A stretch of 64,000 nt of DNA, taken from positions 62,001 to 126,000 of the forward strand of contig CALWRH010000002.1 of assembly GCA_944383895.1 (NCBI GenBank), in the 5' to 3' direction. Shown here piece after piece: positions 35,374 to 44,844 of the stretch; within the stretch, counting starts at the first letter, position 1; the number at the start of each line of letters is the position of its first letter. The position numbers and the translations under genes were made by a program. This DNA comes from an uncultured Christensenellaceae bacterium (GTDB taxonomy: Bacteria; Bacillota; Clostridia; Christensenellales; UBA3700). Under the pieces are notes generated by a model. The model was not told the origin of the DNA. It saw only the letters and a list, made by a program, of their open reading frames with translations, and did no database searches.

Positions 35374-36765
35374 ATGCTGAAGATTTACAATACTCTTACG
35401 AGGAAAAAAGAGGAGTTTACACCTATAAAAGAGGGCAAAGTCTGCATGTACAGCTGCGGACCCACTGTCTACAGTTTCGCGCATATAGGTAACCTGAGGA
35501 CATACGTCTTCATGGATCTGTTCCGCCGCGTGCTCAAGTACGACGGATACAAACTCAAGGGCGTCATGAATATCACCGACGTCGGACATCTGACGAGCGA
35601 CGAAGACGAGGGCGAAGACAAGATGGAAAAGGCGTCGAGGGAACAGAAGAAATCCCCTTACGAGATCGCCGAATTCTATGCCAAAGTGTTTTTTGAAGAT
35701 CTCAAAAAGCTCAATATCGGCAGACCCGAGATCGTAGAGAAGATCACCGATCATATCCCCGAAACGATAGCTTACGTTCAGGAGCTTATCGACAAGGGTT
35801 ACGCTTACGAGATAGACGACGGCATTTATTACGATATAAGCAAATTCCCCGGCTACGGCAAGCTTTCCCGCCTCAATCTCGACGAGCAGCAGGCAGGCGC
35901 GAGAGTAGAGGTCAACAGCCAGAAACGCCATCCTGCGGATTTTGCGGTATGGAAGAAAGCAGAACCCAACCACATCATGCAGTGGGAAAGCCCGTGGGGC
36001 ATGGGTTATCCCGGCTGGCATATCGAGTGCTCTGCGCTCAGCCGCAAATATCTCGGTTTCCCGTTCGACATCCATACGGGCGGCGTAGACCATATCCCCG
36101 TACATCACGAGAACGAGATCGCGCAGAACGAGGCTATCACGGGCAAAAAGACGGTCAATTATTGGGTACACGGCGACTTTATGCTCGTAGACAACGGCAA
36201 GATGAGCAAGAGCCTCGGCAATACCTATACGATAAGCGACCTTGAGAAACGCGGTTACAGCGCGATGGATTTCAGATATTTCTGCCTTAACGCGCACTAT
36301 CGCAAAAAGCTGAATTTCACTTTTGACGGCATGGACGGCGCGAAGGTGTCCTATGCAAGACTGCTCGGCGCGCTTTATCAGCACAAGACGAGCGATAAGA
36401 AGACGGACGAAAACGTCATAAAGGCATATAAAGACGAGTTTGTCGAGGCGATAAACGACGATCTCAACGTGCCCCGCGCGCTCGGTATTTTGTGGAAAGC
36501 GGTAAAAGAACCCAAGAGCCGCGACATATACGAGCTTGCGCTCGACTTCGACAAGGTGCTCGGTCTTTCGCTCGATCAGGCAAAGCCCGAAGAACAGCCC
36601 AAAGTCGACGCTCCCGCAGAAGTCGTGGAACTTGCAGAGCAACGCGTCAATGCTAAGAAAGAGAAGAATTACGCTCTCGCCGACGAGCTGCGCGCAAAGA
36701 TCGCCGCGCTCGGATATCAGGTAGTCGATACCAAAGAAGGGTATACCCTCGCGAAGACCGAATAA
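35374..36765 (+). CDS. cysS: Cysteinyl-tRNA synthetase
   Basis: 463 residues. It charges tRNA-Cys. The class-I motifs are H-I-G-N (37-40) and K-M-S-K-S (276-280); the zinc ligands Cys28, Cys219, His244 and Glu248 are in place. I choose the ATG at 35374, preceded by GAGGAG at 5 bases, over an in-frame start overlapping cysE; the start M-L-K-I-Y-N-T is typical. It lies 29 bases after cysE in the T-box operon and ends at a strong terminator. Confidence 0.97.
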   Translation: MLKIYNTLTRKKEEFTPIKEGKVCMYSCGPTVYSFAHIGNLRTYVFMDLFRRVLKYDGYKLKGVMNITDVGHLTSDEDEGEDKMEKASREQKKSPYEIAEFYAKVFFEDLKKLNIGRPEIVEKITDHIPETIAYVQELIDKGYAYEIDDGIYYDISKFPGYGKLSRLNLDEQQAGARVEVNSQKRHPADFAVWKKAEPNHIMQWESPWGMGYPGWHIECSALSRKYLGFPFDIHTGGVDHIPVHHENEIAQNEAITGKKTVNYWVHGDFMLVDNGKMSKSLGNTYTISDLEKRGYSAMDFRYFCLNAHYRKKLNFTFDGMDGAKVSYARLLGALYQHKTSDKKTDENVIKAYKDEFVEAINDDLNVPRALGILWKAVKEPKSRDIYELALDFDKVLGLSLDQAKPEEQPKVDAPAEVVELAEQRVNAKKEKNYALADELRAKIAALGYQVVDTKEGYTLAKTE

Positions 36766-36786
36766 AGATCAAAGCAAACAAAAAGC

Positions 36787-36814
36787 AAAGCCGCGTGAAT
36801 AACGCGGCTTTTTT
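36787..36814 (+). terminator. Terminator of the cys operon
   Basis: AAAGCCGCGT/ACGCGGCTTT perfect stem, 5-nt loop, six T. Confidence 0.95.
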
Positions 36815-36835
36815 CGTGTCCGTGTTTATTAAACG
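36810..36835 (+). repeat. Intergenic CCGTGT motif, copy 5
   Basis: CCGTGT at 36820-36825 directly after the cys operon terminator, plus strand. Confidence 0.65.
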
Positions 36836-36899
36836 CAACATATTGAAAAACAAACGATGTGCACGCATAAAAAGAATACGTACGATTTTTTTTGCCGTA

Positions 36900-36928
36900 T
36901 TGAAAGGATCGGATATCTATGGTATACT
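36900..36928 (+). promoter_or_regulatory. Alkaline phosphatase promoter
   Basis: TTGAAA, 17-nt spacer, TATACT. I see no Pho-box repeats. Confidence 0.8.
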
Positions 36929-36946
36929 GAAAAAGCGAGGTGAATT

Positions 36947-38062
36947 ATGGAAGCGTCAAAAAATAAGATAGTCAAGATAACAGCGATCGTACTCGCGGCA
37001 ATGATATTCATCACTGCGGCAGTGCTCAGCGGATTTGCGATAGCGGGCAGTGTAAGAGTTTCAAACGCAGAAAAAATGTCCGTGAATTACGACGGCGAAA
37101 AGCTCAACGTAATACTCATGATCGGCGACGGTATGGGATTCAACCATATAAAGGCGGCTGAGGCGGAATACGGCAGACTGTTTTTTGCAAACGAGGCTGA
37201 CTATGCGGGAGAGGTAACAACGTTCTCAAGAAACGTATTCGGACCTACCGACAGCGCGGCTGCGGCTACAGCGCTCGCTACGGGGCATAAGACGGACAAC
37301 GGTCACGTCGGGCAGTACAGAGGCAAAGACCTGAAGTCGACTACCGAGATCGCCGTTGAGCTCGGCATGTCCACGGGCATTATTGCGACTGAGGGCGTGG
37401 ACGGAGCGACTCCCGCGGGATTTTCGGCTCATACCGCGTCGAGAAACAATCTGGACGAGATAATAAAAGATCAGCTGACGAGCGGAGTAAATCTATATTT
37501 CGGCAGCAACGCAGTGCGTTACGCTCCGATGAAAGCGGAAATAAGCAAGAGTTACGCTTACGTCGACAATATAGCCGATATACCGACTGCCGGAGATAAG
37601 ATATTCGCGGCGTTCGAAGAGATACCGCTTGTGGCTGACGGAGCAAGCAAGCCAAGTTTAGCAATGCTTGCGACCATGGCGATAGACATCCTTTCTCAGA
37701 ACGAAAACGGGTTCTTCCTCATGATAGAAGAGAGCCATATCGACAAATGCAGTCACGACAACGATCTGTCGGGAGCGCTCGAACACGTCAAGGCATACGA
37801 CTATGCGGTAAAAGCAGTAGTCGATTATGCTGAAAAACTCGGCAATACGATAGTCATAGTTACGGCAGATCACGAAACGGGAGGTCTTCAGTATAACGGG
37901 GAGAGCAAAGACGAGCTCTCTGACGGTATGTATACGAAAGGCAGTCACACTTCCGCAAACGTTCCTTTCTTCGTCTTCGGCGATATAGATTACGATCTCG
38001 ACAATATCACGGACAACACTATGATAGCAAAGTTATGTCAGGCGGTAATATCCGCTAAATAA
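36947..38062 (+). CDS. Alkaline phosphatase
   Basis: 371 residues. An N-terminal hydrophobic segment (about 9-33) serves as signal or anchor; the enzyme should work outside the membrane. Alkaline phosphatase motifs are complete: M-I-G-D-G-M-G near residue 60 (metal-binding Asp), P-T-D-S-A-A near 103 (nucleophile Ser), E-E-S-H-I-D near 262 and T-A-D-H-E-T-G-G near 305 (metal ligands). It hydrolyses phosphomonoesters to release phosphate. GAGGTG precedes the ATG. It is monocistronic. Confidence 0.93.
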   Translation: MEASKNKIVKITAIVLAAMIFITAAVLSGFAIAGSVRVSNAEKMSVNYDGEKLNVILMIGDGMGFNHIKAAEAEYGRLFFANEADYAGEVTTFSRNVFGPTDSAAAATALATGHKTDNGHVGQYRGKDLKSTTEIAVELGMSTGIIATEGVDGATPAGFSAHTASRNNLDEIIKDQLTSGVNLYFGSNAVRYAPMKAEISKSYAYVDNIADIPTAGDKIFAAFEEIPLVADGASKPSLAMLATMAIDILSQNENGFFLMIEESHIDKCSHDNDLSGALEHVKAYDYAVKAVVDYAEKLGNTIVIVTADHETGGLQYNGESKDELSDGMYTKGSHTSANVPFFVFGDIDYDLDNITDNTMIAKLCQAVISAK

Positions 38063-38091
38063 TCTTCGGAAATGATTTGTAAAATAAATCG

Positions 38092-38130
38092 AAGCCGTCT
38101 TTGTCCGTATTAACAAAGGCGGCTTATTTG
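38092..38130 (+). terminator. Terminator after alkaline phosphatase
   Basis: AAGCCGTCTTTGT/ACAAAGGCGGCTT 13-bp stem with one G-T pair, 8-nt loop, then ATTTGT; a short T-run. Confidence 0.75.
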
Positions 38131-38162
38131 TATAAGATAGGGGTGCGGTTAAAGGAGGCAGT

Positions 38163-38745
38163 ATGAAAAAATATATCAGGCAGATTTTGATCGTTCTCAT
38201 AGTAGCGGTGTTGACTTTGTCAGTATTGGCATCGTGCGGAACTACTACGGAAAAGAAATATACCGTAAGTTTCATTGCAGACGGCAAAGTAGTGAAAACG
38301 GTAGAAACCAAAGGCAACGAAGTGATTGTCGTTCCTGATGCTCCGGAAAAAGAAAACTACGAGTTTGCAGGTTGGTATCTCGACAAATGGCAATGGAAAC
38401 AGCCTTTTGACGGCAACAATTTTGCAGACAAAGCTCTGACTTCGGATGTAGAAGTCTACGCTTATTACAAAGAGATACCCGCTCCGCAAAAATACAATAT
38501 ATATTTCAACGTGGACGGAGAGTTGCTTGACGTAATACAAAGCGCGAGCAATGAGATACTGACTCTGCCGATCGCACCTGAAAAAAGGGCGTTCCGCTTT
38601 CAATCAGACCGCCGCGCTTACGCTTTATATCGAGAGAGAGTAGGGCGATATCCCGTCGGGCTGGGATAAGGATTGGAATTATACATATGCCGCTAATCCG
38701 ATTAATATGGTGTGGGGCGCAAGTTCTGCGGATGTTCAGGGCTGA
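38163..38745 (+). pseudogene. Broken lipoprotein gene with InlB-type repeats
   Basis: A start with AGGAGG, a signal sequence and L-A-S-C lipobox lead into one complete Listeria/Bacteroides-type B repeat (Y-T-V-S-F...Y-E-F-A-G-W-Y) and the beginning of a second. At about 38585 the second repeat breaks off; its expected end, A-F-N-Q-T-A-A-L-T-L-Y, continues in another frame, meets TAG at 38641 and then reads on to a double stop at 38743-38748. In the original frame translation ends at 38669 after an unrelated tail. This looks like an internal deletion plus a nonsense change; a short secreted lipoprotein may still be made. Confidence 0.7.
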
Positions 38746-38767
38746 TAAAGCTTTTGACTATAAAAGA

Positions 38768-38794
38768 AGACGAGGGATATGTCGTCCCTCGTCT
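38768..38794. terminator. Bidirectional terminator
   Basis: AGACGAGGGA/TCCCTCGTCT 10-bp perfect stem with a 7-nt loop between convergent genes. Confidence 0.8.
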
Positions 38795-38831
38795 GTTTAT
38801 TTACAGATTTAATTTATTTATCTGAGTTCTT

Positions 38832-39653
38832 TTACGAATTCTTGTTTCTGTATTGAGCGGGGGACAGACCCGTTTCGCGTTTGAACAGTTTTGAAAAATG
38901 AGTGCGGTCGGTAAAGCACAACCGTGCCGCAATGTCTTCTACGGGGGTCTGCGACGACGTGAGCATAGACTTTGCAAGGCTTATCTTTACTGCGAGATAA
39001 TACTGATACGGCGTTTTGCCGAATTTGCGCTTGAGTATAGACGTAAGCATAGGTATCGACAGCCCGAAATGCTCTGCAAATTCGTGCACGTCGAGTTTGT
39101 CGCAAAGGTGAGATACGATGTATTCTTCGTACTTATTGCCCGTGAGTCCCGTTTTGTTTTTGCCTGAGGGCGAAGTGCTCAGAGAGTTCTTTATCGTTAT
39201 TATGAGTTTGTGCAAGAGGATAGAAACGGTGTCCGCCACGTCTTTTGACGAGCGGGTTATGATATCCCCTATCTGTATAAAAAAGTTTTCGACGTCGCAT
39301 GTAGCCACTATTGCGCGCATATTAGGGAAATAACATCTGATAAAAGCGTCAACGAGTTCACCGTTGCAGCGCAGCCAATAAACTTTGGGCGGATTTTTCG
39401 CGTCGCTTTGCAGCTTAGTGTATTTGCGGGGAGGAAATACCACGCAGTCGCCGCGGTAGAGAGGGTATTCTCCGCCCGCAGTCGTAAGACGCGCTTTTCC
39501 GTCAGAGATGTAGAGTATGAGCACGTCCTGAGAGTCTTCGCGCAGAGCTGCCCACGACGGATCGGGGCTGACGTATCCCGTAGCTTTGACAAAACATACG
39601 TTATTGATCGCCTTGCTGGCGTTGTTGATTATTTTTTCATTGTATAAACTCAT
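38832..39653 (-). CDS. AraC-family transcriptional regulator
   Basis: 273 residues. The N-terminal ~150 residues form a cupin-like ligand-sensing domain (Y-R-G-D-C-V-V-F-P-P), and the C-terminal ~100 hold two helix-turn-helix motifs, ending in the family signature around D-I-A-A-R-L-C-F-T-D-R-T-H-F-S-K-L-F-K-R. Such proteins usually activate sugar-use genes. It is divergent from the TetR operon; no glycosidase lies next to it, so its targets are unclear. The ribosome-binding site is weak. Confidence 0.9.
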   Translation of the reverse strand: MSLYNEKIINNASKAINNVCFVKATGYVSPDPSWAALREDSQDVLILYISDGKARLTTAGGEYPLYRGDCVVFPPRKYTKLQSDAKNPPKVYWLRCNGELVDAFIRCYFPNMRAIVATCDVENFFIQIGDIITRSSKDVADTVSILLHKLIITIKNSLSTSPSGKNKTGLTGNKYEEYIVSHLCDKLDVHEFAEHFGLSIPMLTSILKRKFGKTPYQYYLAVKISLAKSMLTSSQTPVEDIAARLCFTDRTHFSKLFKRETGLSPAQYRNKNS

Positions 39654-39828
39654 CTTGCACCGTTAAGAGTATTTGTAATTTATTATATTACGATACCTTT
39701 TTCTGAAAACCGAAAATCTGCAGACAGAGATTCCGTAAGAGGTTTTTCAGTTTCCGGCTCTATTATATCACAAGATAGGTTAAAAAAATATTAAACGTAA
39801 AGCTTTCGTTAAATTTTTAACTGACTTA

Positions 39829-39857
39829 TTGACAAACCGATACATAACGGGTATTAT
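39829..39857 (+). promoter_or_regulatory. Promoter of the TetR-oxidoreductase operon
   Basis: TTGACA, 17-nt spacer, TATTAT, with a second TATAAT five bases further on. Confidence 0.8.
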
Positions 39858-39879
39858 ATAATCGTATTACGGAGAAAAT

Positions 39880-40446
39880 ATGGCACCGAGACCCAAAGTT
39901 ACAAAAGAAGAAATACTGAACGCGGCGTTTAATATAGTAAGAGAGCAGGGGGAAAGCGCGCTTACGGCAAAGACGCTTGCGGCGAGGGCGGGTTGCTCGA
40001 CTCAGCCGATATTCTGGTACTTTTCGGGTATGGGCGAAGTAATGCAAATGGTCACAGAAAAAGCAAAAGTGCTTTTCTCTGACGTTCTCAGACAAAAAAA
40101 AGAGGGCGTGAATCCCTTCAAGAACCTGGGACTCAACTATATAAAGTTTGCAAAAGAAGAAACAAACCTTTTCAAAATGCTTTATATGAGCGGAAAAGCA
40201 GAGCCCGAAAAACTTCTCGACGACGAAAACACGCCTTTTGCGATCGACGTTATCGTAAAAGAAAAGGGGTTGTCCGAAGAAGACGCAAGACGTGTGTTCA
40301 GAGAACTGTGGCTGTTTTCTCACGGCATCGCGACCATGACGGCAACGGGGACGGCGAGATTTTCAGAAGAAGAGACAGAAATCATGCTTACCGACGTGTA
40401 TACGGGGGTACTGATGAAGATAAAGAGCGAAAAGACCGTTATATAA
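39880..40446 (+). CDS. TetR-family transcriptional regulator
   Basis: 188 residues. The N-terminal helix-turn-helix (I-L-N-A-A-F-N-I-V-R...A-K-T-L-A-A-R-A-G-C-S-T-Q-P-I-F-W-Y-F) is typical TetR, with F-W-Y-F in place of the common Y-Y-H-F. The C-terminal part, with F-R-E-L-W-L-F-S-H-G-I-A, matches the WHG-type ligand domain. It is the first gene before a flavoprotein/ferredoxin-reductase pair that it probably controls, 83 bases upstream of them. Confidence 0.9.
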   Translation: MAPRPKVTKEEILNAAFNIVREQGESALTAKTLAARAGCSTQPIFWYFSGMGEVMQMVTEKAKVLFSDVLRQKKEGVNPFKNLGLNYIKFAKEETNLFKMLYMSGKAEPEKLLDDENTPFAIDVIVKEKGLSEEDARRVFRELWLFSHGIATMTATGTARFSEEETEIMLTDVYTGVLMKIKSEKTVI

Positions 40447-40529
40447 GGCGGCGGTTGACATAACGGGCATTATTCAGGACAATACTTAATAACGGCAAAT
40501 ATATCAACAATTTTTATAAGGAGGCGCAA

Positions 40530-42053
40530 ATGAAAAAATACGATGCAGTTGTGATCGGCGCGGGTAACGGCGGACTTGTCGCGGCGATAAGACTTTTGCA
40601 GGGCGGAGCAAAAACTCTGCTTGTAGAAAAGCATAATATTCCGGGCGGATTCGCAACGAGTTTCAAGCGCGGCAGATTCGAGTTCGAGGCATCGCTGCAC
40701 GAGCTCAACGATTTCGGCACAAAAGACAATGCGGGCGACGTCAGAGATCTCTTCGACGCTCTGGGAGTGACCGACAAGATCGAGTGGTTGCAGATCCCCG
40801 AGGCTTACAGAGTGATCTCGAGAGAAGAAAAGATCGACGCGACGATGCCTTTCGGCATAAAGGCGTTTATCGACAAGATGGAGCAGTACGTTCCCGGCAG
40901 CCGCAAATCCATGCAGAAATTTTTCGATCTTGCAGAAGAAGTCAGAGCTGCGCAGGCTTACAGCAATTCCGTCAACGGCAATACCGATCAGAAGGTTATG
41001 TTGTCGCAGTACGGCAACTTCGTCAGATGCGGTTCTTATTCCGTAAACGAAGTTCTCGATGCTATCAAGATGCCCAAAAAAGCAAAAGACATACTCAATG
41101 CGTATTGGTGCTATCTCGGCGCGCATTGCGACGACCTGAGCTTCCTGCATTATTCGTCGATGGTAATAAGATACATTACCCGCGGCGCGGCAATGCCCAA
41201 GTCCCGTTCTCACGAAATATCGCTCGCTATGGTAGAGCGCATAAGAGAGCTGGGCGGAGACGTCTGGTTCAATACCGAGGCGGTCAAGATAAAGACGGGC
41301 GCGGACGGAGGAGTTGAGGGCGTAGTGCTGAAAAACGGCGAAGAAATTCAGACCCGTCACGTTATAGCAAACTGCTCGCCCCACATCGTGTACGGCAAGA
41401 TGATGGACAAGGTGGACGAGAGGATCGTCAAGGAGACCAACGCGCGCAAGTTCGCGGGCAGAGGTTTTTCGATGTTCCTCGGACTGAACAAGTCGGCTGA
41501 CGAGCTGGGTATCACCAACCACAACTATTTCCTCTACGATACGATGGACACCGCAAAGCAGTACGATCTGATGAAGACCATCGAGAGCAACGAGGTGCAG
41601 GCGACGGTATGCCTCAACAGAGCGTATCCCGAGTGTTCGCCTGAAGGCACGACCATGATGTATTTCACCACTCTTTATATGTCCGACGATTGGGCAAACG
41701 TAAAGCCCGAAGACTATTTCAAAGTCAAGGATTATGTGGCGAATAAGATGATCGACAGGTTCGAGCAGGATACGGGCTGCAAGATCCGCGACAGCATAGA
41801 AGAGATAAGCGTAGCTACTCCTATGACGTATGCGCGTTACTGCGGACATCCCGAAGGCGGCATTTACGGCTACGAGTCGCAGTATTGGGACGGACTCATG
41901 CCGCGTCTTCTTATGATGGCAGAAGATCACAAGACCAGAGGATTGCGTTTTGCGGGCGGTTTCTCGATGAGACTTTCGGGATATTCCAGTGCGTACTTCT
42001 CTGGCGACATTACGGGCAGACAGACCGTAGGCGATATAAAGAGGGAGGGCTGA
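40530..42053 (+). CDS. FAD-dependent oxidoreductase, phytoene-desaturase-like
   Basis: 507 residues. The N-terminal Rossmann motif V-I-G-A-G-N-G-G-L (9-17) and L-L-V-E-K-H bind FAD; a C-terminal segment F-A-G-G-F...S-G-D-I-T-G-R completes the site. This is the CrtI/retinol-saturase-like superfamily of desaturases, saturases and isomerases. No carotenoid genes are present, so a carotenoid role is unlikely. The next gene, 3 bases away, encodes an NAD(P)H-ferredoxin-type reductase that could feed it electrons. AAGGAGG precedes the ATG. Confidence 0.88.
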   Translation: MKKYDAVVIGAGNGGLVAAIRLLQGGAKTLLVEKHNIPGGFATSFKRGRFEFEASLHELNDFGTKDNAGDVRDLFDALGVTDKIEWLQIPEAYRVISREEKIDATMPFGIKAFIDKMEQYVPGSRKSMQKFFDLAEEVRAAQAYSNSVNGNTDQKVMLSQYGNFVRCGSYSVNEVLDAIKMPKKAKDILNAYWCYLGAHCDDLSFLHYSSMVIRYITRGAAMPKSRSHEISLAMVERIRELGGDVWFNTEAVKIKTGADGGVEGVVLKNGEEIQTRHVIANCSPHIVYGKMMDKVDERIVKETNARKFAGRGFSMFLGLNKSADELGITNHNYFLYDTMDTAKQYDLMKTIESNEVQATVCLNRAYPECSPEGTTMMYFTTLYMSDDWANVKPEDYFKVKDYVANKMIDRFEQDTGCKIRDSIEEISVATPMTYARYCGHPEGGIYGYESQYWDGLMPRLLMMAEDHKTRGLRFAGGFSMRLSGYSSAYFSGDITGRQTVGDIKREG

Positions 42054-42056
42054 GAT

Positions 42057-43211
42057 ATGGCGTTCAAGTTCAAAAAACAGATATTCGGATTTATGGATCT
42101 GCTCCGTTTCAAAAAGCTGGTCCCCAACCGCAGGGCGGCGTTCGACGCTGCGTCTGCAAAACCGCTTCCGAAGACATACAAGGTAAATGAAACGGCTAAG
42201 ATACTGCACCCTGGCAACCAGAAGGCTAAACTTGTCGACGTCAGGCTCGAAACTGCCGATACCAAGACGTATACTTTCGAGCTTTCCAAAAAGATGTTTT
42301 TCCGCGCAGGTCAGTATGTGGAAGTTACTGCAAACGTCGACGGCTCGGTAGTAAACAGACCGTATGCAATATCGTCGTCGCCTCTCACCGCACTCAGAGA
42401 AGGCAAGCTCTCCGTCACGGTCAAGAAAGCGGGATTTTTCAGCAATTGGCTGTTTGACAACGCAAAAGTCGGCGACGAAATGATAATAGGAGATCCTTCG
42501 GGTCAGTTCTATTACGAGTCGATAAAGGACGCCGAAACAGTAGTAGCGGTCGCGGGCGGCAGCGGCATCACTCCGTTCTATTCGATGGCGCAGGCACTCA
42601 AAGAGGGCAGCGAAGAATTCAATCTTATTCTGCTTTACGGCGCTCGCACAGAGAAGGATCTGGTCTTCAAAAAAGAACTCGACGCGCTTGTGTCCGACAA
42701 GTTCAAAGTCGTATACGTTCTCAGCGACGAAAAGAGCAAGAAGTACGAAAACGGCTTTATTACCAAAGAGCTCATCGCTAAATACGCTCCAGGGGACTTC
42801 ACCGTAATGGCATGCGGACCGCAGGCTATGTACGCTTTTCTCGATAAAGAACTCGCGGCAATGGGCGTTACCGGCAAACGCGTTAAGAAAGAGGCAAACT
42901 GCGTCGGTCCTCGCGACGTAAAGGCGGCAGAATATACGCTCACAGTTCATATCAGGGACAACGTGTATAAAGTAAAGGCTGACAGCAGAGAGACCGTTCT
43001 CGTAGCTATGGAAAGGGCAGGACTCAAAGTGCCCAGCAAATGCCGTGCGGGCGGTTGCGGTTTCTGCCACAGCAAACTCGTATCAGGCAAATTCAGCATC
43101 GCGGGCGCAGACAAGAGAAGACTTGCCGATCTCAAGTTCGGATATATCCATCCGTGCTGCTCGTATCCCGATTCGGATATGGAGATAATAGTGCCTGCGG
43201 GTCTTGAGTGA
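42057..43211 (+). CDS. Ferredoxin-NAD(P)H reductase with [2Fe-2S] domain
   Basis: 384 residues. After an N-terminal leader of about 50 residues come an FAD-binding domain (R-P-Y-A-I-S-S-S near 102), an NAD(P)-binding domain (G-G-S-G-I-T-P-F near 166 and C-G-P-Q-A-M near 247) and a C-terminal plant-type ferredoxin domain with C-R-A-G-G-C-G-F-C and a distal C-C, giving the four [2Fe-2S] ligands. The domain order is that of oxygenase-type reductases (FNR then ferredoxin). It is tightly coupled to the phytoene-desaturase-like gene and ends at a bidirectional terminator. Confidence 0.92.
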   Translation: MAFKFKKQIFGFMDLLRFKKLVPNRRAAFDAASAKPLPKTYKVNETAKILHPGNQKAKLVDVRLETADTKTYTFELSKKMFFRAGQYVEVTANVDGSVVNRPYAISSSPLTALREGKLSVTVKKAGFFSNWLFDNAKVGDEMIIGDPSGQFYYESIKDAETVVAVAGGSGITPFYSMAQALKEGSEEFNLILLYGARTEKDLVFKKELDALVSDKFKVVYVLSDEKSKKYENGFITKELIAKYAPGDFTVMACGPQAMYAFLDKELAAMGVTGKRVKKEANCVGPRDVKAAEYTLTVHIRDNVYKVKADSRETVLVAMERAGLKVPSKCRAGGCGFCHSKLVSGKFSIAGADKRRLADLKFGYIHPCCSYPDSDMEIIVPAGLE

Positions 43212-43232
43212 TAAAATATATCCCGATTAATA

Positions 43233-43262
43233 AAAAAAGCTGCGGTTTTCCGCAGCTTTTTT
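43233..43262. terminator. Bidirectional terminator
   Basis: GCTGCGG-TTTT-CCGCAGC with seven A before and six T after; it serves both convergent genes. Confidence 0.95.
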
Positions 43263-43266
43263 GCGT

Positions 43267-44652
43267 TTATAAAGCGGTCGTATGAGTATGTATAAACCGT
43301 TTCAATACTTTGAAAGTCGCCGCCGACAGTATCAGCAGTACGACGGCTTCTATCGCTCCGAATCGCAGGACGGTAACGGTGTCCGTATGAGCCTTAAGCT
43401 GACTTCTTTTCACGGTCTGATACATGTTGTAAGTGTGGAGATCGTACGAGCCTTCGTCATTGCAGAGCAAAAACGCTTTCTGATAATATCTGTTGTACAT
43501 CGTAAAAGATTTATAGCTGTATTGCGTTTCGCCCGTGGTTTCGTCTGTATAAGGGTATCTGACGTGCCATACGGGGTAGAGAACGTATACGGTATACGTC
43601 TTATCGAAGAGGTTGCCGACTACGGCATGATCGTATCCGTCAAGATCGCTTTCGTCAAAATTTTTTCTGTCCACGGTATAAGCATATTGGGCATACTGAT
43701 CTGTCACGATCGGGGATGCCGTCGGGACGTATTCTTCGGGGAGTCCGTTGGAGCCTGCGAGCTTTTCGAGCTGCCCGATATTTTCAGCCGTGCTGTTGCC
43801 CGAGCTGTTGAAGAGCGTGTTTTGCGGAGTCGATCTTATGACTGCGGCGAATATGAAGAATACAATTACGGCAACGGTGAGAAGTATCGTATAAGACAGA
43901 CATCTCTTTTTTGCGTACCGTCTGTTGCAGGAGGGGTAAAACTCCGGTTTAGACACGCGGGAGAACAGTTCGGCAGCGACGATTATAAGCAAAGCGAAAA
44001 CGACTGCGGCGAGTCCGAGCATTATGTAATCTGAATTGTAAGGATAATTCTGCGTGTAAGGGATAAAGTAGACTGCGCACAGTATGACGAATTCCGCAGC
44101 TGCTTTTTTACGTTTGTACATGCGCTTTCTGACGTCGAAGGTGCGGTCGTCGCACGGCAGCGCGAAATTGAGTCTGTACTGTACCGAAAAGAGTACGAAT
44201 ACCGATATGCTTGCCGTGACGGCGGTTATGATAAAGCACCAATATTTCTCCGTATTGCTCAATTCAAGTATCAGCGTAGAAAGTATCACGGAAAGAACTA
44301 CGGCAAATATCACGCCTGCCACCGTGATTTTTTGCGTATTTTCGTATCTTGCGAGCATATTGTCGAATATAGCTGACGCTTTTTTTTCGTCTTTTTCAGC
44401 GTCTTGCGCGGGTGAGTCGGGCGATGCTTCTTCGAGGACGGGAGATTTTTTTGCGCGCAGTATCTCGTCGCAGGTCACTCCGTAGAGTTCCGCGATAGCG
44501 GGTATCATAGATATATCGGGGCAGGACGCGTCGCGCTCCCAACAGCTCACCGTCTTGTTGGAAACGCCGAGTTTGTCCGCAACGTCCTGCTGAGTATAGC
44601 CGGTACTTCTTCTCAGGGCGGACAGGAATTGTCCTATCGTCTGTTTTTCCAT
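43267..44652 (-). CDS. XRE-type regulator fused to membrane domain
   Basis: 461 residues. Residues about 8-62 form an XRE/Cro helix-turn-helix (Y-T-Q-Q-D-V-A-D-K-L-G-V-S-N-K-T-V-S-C-W-E-R). A linker rich in Ala, Asp and Lys leads to five or so membrane segments (about 115-270), then an extracytoplasmic region of about 140 residues with several Tyr and a last membrane segment near 435. It could sense an outside signal and regulate transcription at the membrane. GGAGG precedes the ATG. No obvious target lies next to it. Confidence 0.85.
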   Translation of the reverse strand: MEKQTIGQFLSALRRSTGYTQQDVADKLGVSNKTVSCWERDASCPDISMIPAIAELYGVTCDEILRAKKSPVLEEASPDSPAQDAEKDEKKASAIFDNMLARYENTQKITVAGVIFAVVLSVILSTLILELSNTEKYWCFIITAVTASISVFVLFSVQYRLNFALPCDDRTFDVRKRMYKRKKAAAEFVILCAVYFIPYTQNYPYNSDYIMLGLAAVVFALLIIVAAELFSRVSKPEFYPSCNRRYAKKRCLSYTILLTVAVIVFFIFAAVIRSTPQNTLFNSSGNSTAENIGQLEKLAGSNGLPEEYVPTASPIVTDQYAQYAYTVDRKNFDESDLDGYDHAVVGNLFDKTYTVYVLYPVWHVRYPYTDETTGETQYSYKSFTMYNRYYQKAFLLCNDEGSYDLHTYNMYQTVKRSQLKAHTDTVTVLRFGAIEAVVLLILSAATFKVLKRFIHTHTTAL

Positions 44653-44753
44653 AAAATGCCTCCTATCGATTCAATTCTAACATCGGGTAAGAGATTTCAC
44701 AATAACGCATACGGTAAATTTGTCGCAGAAAGTCAGAATTTTATATAAAAGGT

Positions 44754-44784
44754 AAAAAAGTGCCGTTTATCGCATCGGCACTTT
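44754..44784 (-). terminator. Terminator of the phosphoesterase/HAD operon
   Basis: On the minus strand AAAGTGCCG/CGGCACTTT with a 10-nt loop and a following T-run. A further hairpin, GCCGCG/CGCGGC, lies at about 44793-44809. Confidence 0.75.
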
Positions 44785-44844
44785 CGGGTAGCCGCGACGA
44801 GCGCGGCGCAAGGTGAAGGAATATGAACAATGAAACTGTAATTG

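Noticed and set aside
38101-38112. Eighth copy of the CCGTGT motif
   Set aside because: The loop reads CCGTAT and lacks the rest of the pattern.
40530-42053. Carotenoid biosynthesis gene
   Set aside because: Only general similarity to phytoene desaturase; no crtB-like or other isoprenoid genes are in the window.
40470-43070. 866-codon open frame antisense to the oxidoreductase/reductase genes
   Set aside because: It overlaps two well-recognised genes; the codon bias of the true genes keeps the opposite frame open. The same applies to long antisense frames over cysS, the GH38 gene, the ABC operon and the propeller lipoprotein.
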